A stretch of 27,822 nt of DNA from Candidatus Aerophobetes bacterium Ae_b3b (GTDB lineage: Bacteria > Aerophobota > Aerophobia > Aerophobales > AE-B3A). The notes beneath the pieces are model-generated. The model saw only the letters and a program-made list of their open reading frames with translations, did no database searches and had not been told where the DNA came from. Made by a program: the position numbers and the translations under genes. The first letter of the stretch is position 1. The number at the start of each line of letters is the position of its first letter. The stretch covers positions 1 through 27,822 of the forward strand of contig NJBP01000026.1 of the NCBI GenBank assembly GCA_005223085.1, read 5' to 3'. Positions 24,019 through 27,822 of the stretch are shown here, piece after piece.

Positions 24019-24273
24019 ATGCCCATTCTCAGATCAGCAAAAAAAAGAATGAGACAGGATCAAAAGAAAAGACTCCGTAATCAGAGTGTAAAAAAACAAA
24101 CTAAAACAAGTATCAAAAAACTGAAGGAACTTATAGATGAAGGTAAAAAAAATGAAGCAAAGAAGTCCCTTCCTCACGTCCTAAGCCTAATCGACAAAAC
24201 AGTAGTTAAAGGAGTGTGGCACAAAAATAAAGCAGCCCGAATAAAATCCAGACTCACGAAAAAACTGAACTAG
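24019..24273 (+). CDS. rpsT: 30S ribosomal protein S20
   Basis: 84 residues (usual 85-90), very basic and all-helical. The N-terminal MPILRSAKKRMRQDQKKRLR matches the S20 start (AKKRxRQ..kRR.rN), and HVLSLIDKTVVKGVWHKNKA followed by ARIKSRLTKKLN matches the S20 end (A.KGVIHKNKAaRkKSRL). Binds 16S rRNA early in small-subunit assembly. ATG 24019 is preceded by AAAGGAG. Its leader contains a promoter, a G/C hairpin and a terminator-like hairpin; S20 represses its own mRNA in E. coli, so autoregulation is plausible. No leaderless alternative seen. Confidence 0.95.
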   Translation: MPILRSAKKRMRQDQKKRLRNQSVKKQTKTSIKKLKELIDEGKKNEAKKSLPHVLSLIDKTVVKGVWHKNKAARIKSRLTKKLN

Positions 24274-24360
24274 TATAAATTATCAAACCTTCCCGTAATT
24301 GTCAAAAAGAATATCTCCAGTTTCCTGAAAAATCCTCTAAAGTAATCAAATTTGCTTGAT

Positions 24361-24390
24361 TGACTGTCAGAAGTGAATCTGATACAGTCA
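24361..24390 (+). promoter_or_regulatory. Hairpin just ahead of the MFS gene start
   Basis: TGACTGTCAGA (24361-24371) pairs with TCTG-AT-ACAGTCA (24378-24390), an 11-bp stem with a 2-nt bulge and a loop near AGTGAA. It ends 6 nt before ATG 24397 and no clear ribosome site is present, so it could gate translation initiation. The hairpin also covers the GTG at 24373 that opens a longer frame, arguing against that start. Confidence 0.5.
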
Positions 24391-24396
24391 CTAATC

Positions 24397-25590
24397 ATGA
24401 AAAAGCTTCAGGCAAATACTCTTTTTCTGGTATGCATAGGACACGGCTACAATGACATATTCTGGCTTTTTCTTCCCCTAGCCCTGCCTATTCTAAGGGA
24501 GGAGTTTCGGCTGAGCTATACTCAAAGTGGGCTTCTTTTGTCGTTTTATGCACTCATAATTGCTGCCTTTTCCTTCTTGAGTGGGCACTTAGGGGATCTA
24601 TATGGACGAGGGAGGATACTTTCCGTAGGCTTCTTGCTCACAGCTGTCGGCTACATTTCTCTTGTTTTTCTAAAGTCCTTTGCTTCTATGCTGATCGTAC
24701 TCGCAGTAGCCGGTATAGGGGTGAGCACCTTCCACTCCCTTGCTCCTCCGCTTCTCAGCGAACAGTTTAGGCAGAGGAAAGCCATCCTTTTCGGGATATT
24801 CGAAGCAAGCGGGAGTGCAGGTATTCTTCTGATGATGTATTTTTTTGGCATATTGGTAAGCAGTATGGGGTGGCGCCCGATCAGTGCTCTCATTGCCATG
24901 ATGGGACTGCCTCTTGCTTTGATATTTTACAAAGAAGATCTACCAATCTCTTCTTCTCAATCAAAAAGAACTCAGAAGATCCGTCCTTCTCGAACGGATA
25001 TGGTGATATTTTTTCTATCCAGGGCGTTAAGATCCTTGGGGATTGTCGCCATAGTATCCTTTATCCCGCTTTTTGTTGTGGACATTCTGAGTCTGAGTAT
25101 TCAAAGTGCCGCCTTCTTTTCAGGGATGATTTTTTTCGGAGGCATTATTGGTTCACTTATCACAGGATGGCTTTCTGAGAGTTACCGTCCGCTAAGTGTA
25201 ATTGCTGTACTTCATATACTGCTTCTGCCCATTGTATTGTTGGTAACTCTCCCCGGCCCTTTACTGCTAATTACCCTTCTCCTTGTGGTGCTGGGGATAT
25301 GCCATATTGGTTTCTTTCCTCCCCAGGACCTCTGGCTATCTCAGGTCAGTCACCGGGCTATACGAGGTAAAATGTTTGGCGTGGGAATGAGCCTGGACAC
25401 TGTGGCAGCAGCTATTGCTCCAGGTTTGTTCGGATTTGTCGGGGATCGCTGGGATCTAGTAAGTTCATTTCATTGGATGCTGCTGCCCCTTGCCGCAGCT
25501 GCAACACTCTTTGTGGTACTCCGCTACTCAGTATCTCGCTCTGCCAGGATAAAGATACTCGAAGATAGCCGATTGTCCCCAAACCAATAA
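24397..25590 (+). CDS. MFS-family transporter (12 TM)
   Basis: 397 residues from ATG 24397; a longer frame opens at GTG 24373 but that codon is inside a stem. Twelve TM segments; the loop 2-3 motif is LSGHLGDLYGRGRILSVGFL, the MFS motif A (GxLaDrxGRr), and its second-half copy sits in ITGWLSESYRPLSVIAVLHI. The start FLVCIGHGYNDIFWLFLPLA recalls the fosmidomycin-resistance (Fsr) and related drug exporters, and the acidic and charged residues along helix 1 fit proton antiport. Substrate cannot be told from sequence. It lies after rpsT, but its own leader has a strong hairpin, so it may be separately controlled. Confidence 0.85.
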   Translation: MKKLQANTLFLVCIGHGYNDIFWLFLPLALPILREEFRLSYTQSGLLLSFYALIIAAFSFLSGHLGDLYGRGRILSVGFLLTAVGYISLVFLKSFASMLIVLAVAGIGVSTFHSLAPPLLSEQFRQRKAILFGIFEASGSAGILLMMYFFGILVSSMGWRPISALIAMMGLPLALIFYKEDLPISSSQSKRTQKIRPSRTDMVIFFLSRALRSLGIVAIVSFIPLFVVDILSLSIQSAAFFSGMIFFGGIIGSLITGWLSESYRPLSVIAVLHILLLPIVLLVTLPGPLLLITLLLVVLGICHIGFFPPQDLWLSQVSHRAIRGKMFGVGMSLDTVAAAIAPGLFGFVGDRWDLVSSFHWMLLPLAAAATLFVVLRYSVSRSARIKILEDSRLSPNQ

Positions 25591-25693
25591 ACACCAGCTT
25601 GTCCCGGATCCTGGTAGATAATTCGACCTGGTAAAATCTCCTTTCTAGTTTGTTTCGAGCATCTTGAGAGGCTTCGAGATATGATGCGGTTTA

Positions 25694-25721
25694 TTGACTT
25701 TTCTCCTTTTCGTGGTATTGT
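25694..25721 (+). promoter_or_regulatory. Promoter of hicBA
   Basis: TTGACT (25694-25699), 16 bp, TATTGT (25716-25721). The expected start near 25728 leaves only a short leader, with CGGAGGG at 25729-25735 before ATG 25744. Confidence 0.55.
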
Positions 25722-25743
25722 TAAAAAACGGAGGGAATGGAAA

Positions 25744-25959
25744 ATGAATTATAAAGTGTTTTTTACTAAAGGAGATGATGGGTATGTTGTTGCTGAGTGT
25801 CCTGCAATTCCCGGTTGTATTTCTCAAGGTAAAACAAAGCAAGAAGCTATGAAGAATATAAAGGAAGCGATTGAACTTTGCCTGGAATGTTATAAAGAAG
25901 ATAACGAAAAGATCCCTGAAGATACAACTGAGATTGCTGAGGTCTCTGTTAGTGTATGA
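25744..25959 (+). CDS. hicB: HicB-family antitoxin
   Basis: 71 residues from ATG 25744, where GGAGGG sits 9 nt upstream; a longer frame to 25681 overlaps the promoter and has no ribosome site. The sequence shows the HicB partial RNase-H fold: YKVFFTKGDDGYVVAECPAI (3-22), GCISQGKTKQEAMKNIKEAI and LCLECYKEDNEKIPEDTTEI. In HicB this domain blocks the HicA toxin. The protein is short and lacks the extra C-terminal ribbon-helix-helix or XRE domain seen in some HicB, so DNA binding may be weak or done in complex. Its TGA overlaps the toxin's ATG by 4 nt (ATGA), so antitoxin comes first and the two are coupled. Confidence 0.88.
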   Translation: MNYKVFFTKGDDGYVVAECPAIPGCISQGKTKQEAMKNIKEAIELCLECYKEDNEKIPEDTTEIAEVSVSV

Positions 25960-26177
25960 GAGAAAAACTCCCTCTTTTATCTGGTCAAGAAATTGTAAAT
26001 GCACTGCAAAGAAGCGGTTATTATGTGAGAAGACAGAAGGGTAGTCATATAAGACTTTATCATCCAGAACGCCTTCCAATAACTGTCCCTGCCCATTATG
26101 AAGTTGACCGTAGAACATTGAAATCAATCCTCCACACTGCTAATCTTACAGTAGAAGAATTTAAAAAACTTCTCTAA
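25956..26177 (+). CDS. hicA: HicA-family mRNA interferase toxin
   Basis: 73 residues, the normal small HicA size. It has a dsRNA-binding-like fold: LPLLSGQEIVNALQRSGYYV (5-24), then RRQKGSHIRLYHPERLPI with the catalytic histidine (GSH at about 29-31), the strand PITVPAHYEVDRRTLKSILH and the end helix LTVEEFKKLL. HicA cleaves mRNA and tmRNA to stop translation; HicB binding masks it. It starts 4 nt inside hicB with no ribosome site of its own. A perfect GCATAG-CTA-CTATGC hairpin begins 2 nt after its stop, perhaps an RNA-end or terminator element. Confidence 0.92.
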   Translation: MREKLPLLSGQEIVNALQRSGYYVRRQKGSHIRLYHPERLPITVPAHYEVDRRTLKSILHTANLTVEEFKKLL

Positions 26178-26178
26178 G

Positions 26179-26293
26179 GCATAGCTACTATGCTGAAAAA
26201 ATACCGGTTCTCTTCATAAATGAAGAAGGATAAAAAAAGGGGGAAGGTTTATTTTTTACCTTTAAAGAGCTTTAATCCTTTTTCAGCAATAGC
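26179..26293. repeat. Nested inverted repeats after hicA
   Basis: Outer arms: AGCTACTATGCTGAAAAA (26183-26200) and its imperfect complement TTTTTCAGCAATAGCT (26279-26293); nine bases GCTGAAAAA/TTTTTCAGC are perfect. Inside lie TCTTCAT-AA-ATGAAGA (26211-26226), AAGGAT (26226-26231) with ATCCTT (26275-26280), and AAGGT (26244-26248) with ACCTT (26258-26262). GCATAG-CTA-CTATGC (26179-26193) adds a local hairpin. Could be a miniature element or a multi-stem RNA; the last inner stem is terminator-like on the minus strand. Confidence 0.55.
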
Positions 26294-26430
26294 TTTTTAC
26301 CCACTTGACAATAGATAAAAAAAGTCAGTCCAGTTTTTTCTATAAGTTCTCTCCAAGATAGGGAATTATCCCTAGGGGTGATTTTCAAAAATTGAAGAAA
26401 TTCAAAGGATGAAGGGTTTTCTTCAGTCAT
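26272..26430 (-). CDS. Possible 52-residue protein, unknown
   Basis: Begins ATG 26430 and reads MTEENPSSFEFLQFLKITPR, then an amphipathic stretch SWRELIEKTGLTFFIYCQVG, ending in a run of lysines. Composition is protein-like. A TTGACA lies upstream at the minus strand near 26458, with a poor -10, so transcription is unsure. No ribosome site seen. No family recognised. Confidence 0.35.
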   Translation of the reverse strand: MTEENPSSFEFLQFLKITPRDNSLSWRELIEKTGLTFFIYCQVGKKLLLKKD

Positions 26431-26503
26431 ACGCTAGAGGAAAAGTTAGTAAATGTCAACATTTTGGCACTTTCTTTTATGCTTCAAGGAGGGGTATTAA
26501 GAA

Positions 26504-26684
26504 CTATACCGGGAGACTAGCTTCGTCTTTTATTACTCCCAGAGGATAGGCGGGAATTAGTTTTTCTTCCATCCATTTGAGAGAATCAAGCTCACTATCT
26601 GCACCATAAAAAACCCATATGGGGGGTTTATCGTTACATTTTATAATTCTTTCTCATAATTACTTTACACTTCTTCCTTGACAT
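26504..26684 (-). pseudogene. Frameshifted short coding fragment, unknown
   Basis: From ATG 26684 with AAAGGAG three bases upstream, the frame reads MSRKKCKVIMRKNYKM and stops. One base further on, the other frame continues into KPPIWVFYGADSELDSLKWM and MEEKLIPAYPLGVIKDEASL, ending in TAG 26504-26506. The second frame has no start of its own. The aromatic-rich, ordered residue mix argues for decay of a real gene rather than chance. Confidence 0.3.
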
Positions 26685-26706
26685 ATTCTCCTTTGTGCAT
26701 TATTAT
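26678..26706 (+). promoter_or_regulatory. Promoter of the HTH/zinc-ribbon gene
   Basis: TTGACA (26678-26683), 17 bp, TATTAT (26701-26706), a near-consensus sigma70 site. The ATG 26727 follows about 14 nt after the expected start, leaving a leader with little ribosome site. Confidence 0.7.
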
Positions 26707-26726
26707 GGCACATCGAGTAGAAAAGA

Positions 26727-27254
26727 ATGAAAAATTCTAGGTCTATATCTATCAAAGAAAAGATACTCATAGTCTGCCAGGTTATAGCCGGGGAAAAGAT
26801 TCAGAGAGTAGCTAGAAGGCACAGGGTAAGTAGGCCTTCTATTTATATCTGGACCCAGAAAGCTTTGGATACTCTGGAGGAAGCGCTAAAACCAGAGAAG
26901 CGAGGACCTAAATTCAAAAAAGGCAAGGTCGACGCAAAAGATAAGCTCATTGAAGAACAAAAAGAGAAGATGGCCGAGTCAGGCGATATCATCAGCGAGA
27001 AAGAGAAACAGATTGAGAACTTGAGAGGGAAGATAAATCTTCAGAAAAACAGCCTTCCCCGCCCTTCAAAGTGTCCCCATTGTGGGTTTGAGAAGATTTA
27101 CAAAAATGGCACCTATAAGATAAAGCCGGAAAGATTCTTTGAGCAGCTACAAAAAGACAAAGAAATAGAGATAACAGTTCAGCAGTTCATTTGTCCCTAC
27201 TGCAGAAGCTCTGTTTATACGTCAAAGAAAAAGAGAAAAATAATTCTTTCTTAG
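26727..27254 (+). CDS. HTH, coiled-coil and zinc-ribbon protein, transposase-like N-terminus
   Basis: 175 residues. Residues 10-45 form a helix-turn-helix of the transposase-orfA type (EKILIVCQVIAGEKIQRVAR, RVSRPSIYIWTQKAL). A lysine/glutamate-rich coiled coil spans about 70-108. Residues 114-160 hold a zinc ribbon with C116/C119 (KCPHCG) and C156/C159 (FICPYCRSS). In many insertion sequences such modules precede a DDE catalytic domain, but the frame ends in TAG soon after the ribbon and no catalytic domain continues at 27255-27490, and no terminal repeats were found. So this is either a truncated transposase or a stand-alone DNA-binding regulator. A clean promoter in front supports expression. 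Confidence 0.75.
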   Translation: MKNSRSISIKEKILIVCQVIAGEKIQRVARRHRVSRPSIYIWTQKALDTLEEALKPEKRGPKFKKGKVDAKDKLIEEQKEKMAESGDIISEKEKQIENLRGKINLQKNSLPRPSKCPHCGFEKIYKNGTYKIKPERFFEQLQKDKEIEITVQQFICPYCRSSVYTSKKKRKIILS

Positions 27255-27442
27255 TACCCACCCTGTCATAGGATTTACCTCCCCAAAGGAATTTTCAAAC
27301 CAAAACAAACTCATTATAGTGTAAAATAATCACGAGTTTTCAGAATCACGTTCAGGGCAAAGTGGATAAAATCTCTTTTTTTGTCCTGAAAGACCGTTGA
27401 AATATAGATTCACTCTCAATTTTTGGGATTTCGTTCGGGATC

Positions 27443-27470
27443 TTGACTTCTCCATAGAATAAGGTACAAT
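27443..27470 (+). promoter_or_regulatory. Promoter of the GntR-type regulator
   Basis: TTGACT (27443-27448), 16 bp, TACAAT (27465-27470). Expected start near 27477, about 30 nt before the ATG, with no strong ribosome site. Confidence 0.6.
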
Positions 27471-27506
27471 ATTGTTAGTATATTCTTATGTAAGTAGTTA
27501 ATTATA

Positions 27507-27822
27507 ATGAAAATCGAAAAAAGTGTTCCTATTCCTCTATATTATCGGTTAGCAGAGATCCTTAAAGCAAAAATTCTGGATTCAGAATTTGAGATGGGTG
27601 AAACTCTCCCAACCGAGGCTGAATTACAAGAGGAGTATAGAGTTAGCAGACCGACAGCAAGACAAGCACTGGAGTTTTTGATAAAACAGGGATTTTTAAA
27701 AAGAGAACGTGGAAAAACTCCTTATGTTGCTCAAAGAAAATTAGAACATCGTGTAGGAATTATCTCCAGTTTTACGGAAGACATGATAGCTAAAGGCTTA
27801 AAACCGAGCACCAAAATTCTCT
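27507..27822 (+). CDS. GntR-family transcriptional regulator, 5' part (cut by window end)
   Basis: 105 residues visible, running off the right edge. It opens MKIEKSVPIPLYYRLAEILK, followed by the winged helix-turn-helix: ETLPTEAELQEEYRVSRPTA, RQALEFLIKQGFLKRERGK, and the wing TPYVAQ. The P-L-Y-Y-R/L start and the LPTE-x-L-x3-Y-x-VSRPTxRQAL pattern are diagnostic for GntR. The segment after residue 80 (VGIISSFTEDMIAKGLKPST) matches the start of the HutC/UTRA ligand-binding domain (phosphosugar or amino-acid sensing). Such factors repress a neighbouring catabolic or uptake operon, presumably downstream of this window. Promoter TTGACT-N16-TACAAT lies just upstream. Confidence 0.9.
   Translation, partial: MKIEKSVPIPLYYRLAEILKAKILDSEFEMGETLPTEAELQEEYRVSRPTARQALEFLIKQGFLKRERGKTPYVAQRKLEHRVGIISSFTEDMIAKGLKPSTKIL

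Larger units (their letters stand above)
26178..26726. other. Repeat-rich gap with hidden short minus-strand reading frames
   Basis: No gene over 60 residues fits here. It holds nested inverted repeats (26179-26293), a 52-codon minus-strand ORF (26272-26430), a perfect TAGGGA-ATTA-TCCCTA hairpin (26359-26374), a frameshifted minus-strand fragment (26504-26684) and the promoter of the next + strand gene. All but the first is described separately below or above. Confidence 0.6.

Noticed and set aside
27255-27506. Minus-strand frames such as SGQKKRFYPLCPERDSENS and a TTCAGG/CCTGAA inverted repeat after the HTH gene.
   Set aside because: Short, without ribosome site or downstream frame, and the loop between the arms is long (28 nt).

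Overview
The window reads as a piece of an anaerobic, probably uncultivated bacterium with a moderate-to-low GC genome. Evidence for a bacterium: SD-led genes, rpsT, a DIPxFLR-type FtsZ tail, murJ, RNase PH, X-family polymerase with PHP domain, and type II toxin-antitoxin pairs. Evidence for anaerobic life: the molybdopterin formate dehydrogenase at the left edge and an oxygen-sensitive class I Fe-S hydro-lyase subunit. No rRNA, tRNA or CRISPR array was seen, and I cannot place the phylum from this alone.

Layout. (1) 1-7650, + strand: the 3' part of a formate dehydrogenase alpha gene, then an accessory stretch. It holds three small orphan genes, two of them preceded by copies of a 105-bp direct repeat; a secreted TPR protein; two neighbouring orphan proteins that each carry an Rx4H motif as in HEPN RNases; a decayed gene; and a VapBC pair with a clear promoter. 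(2) 7691-16732, - strand: a glycerophosphodiesterase, then a tightly packed housekeeping run transcribed leuA-pheS-ftsZ-like-small membrane protein-fumarase beta-rph-rdgB-coaE-polX. Most neighbours overlap by 16-38 nt, and a good promoter lies in front of leuA. The run mixes leucine synthesis, tRNA charging, division, RNA 3' processing, nucleotide-pool cleaning, CoA synthesis and DNA repair. pheT and the fumarase alpha subunit are not next to their usual partners. (3) 16788-23770, - strand: murJ, a GlmU-like nucleotidyltransferase lacking the acetyltransferase half, then a catabolic group (glycerol kinase, TIM-barrel isomerase/epimerase, zinc alcohol dehydrogenase, SDR) that looks like a polyol pathway. 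(4) 23771-27822, + strand: a promoter plus a structured RNA of about 104 nt ending in a terminator-like hairpin ahead of rpsT, an MFS exporter with a hairpin just before its start codon, a HicBA pair, a repeat-rich gap hiding short minus-strand reading frames, a HTH/coiled-coil/zinc-ribbon orphan resembling the front of a transposase, and the start of a GntR regulator.

The middle block is ordinary core genome. Novelty is most likely in the two + strand flanks: the HEPN-like pair with the duplicated 105-bp element on the left, and the structured RNA before rpsT plus the 26.2-26.7 kb gap on the right. The kinase-isomerase-dehydrogenase group may be an undescribed polyol route.
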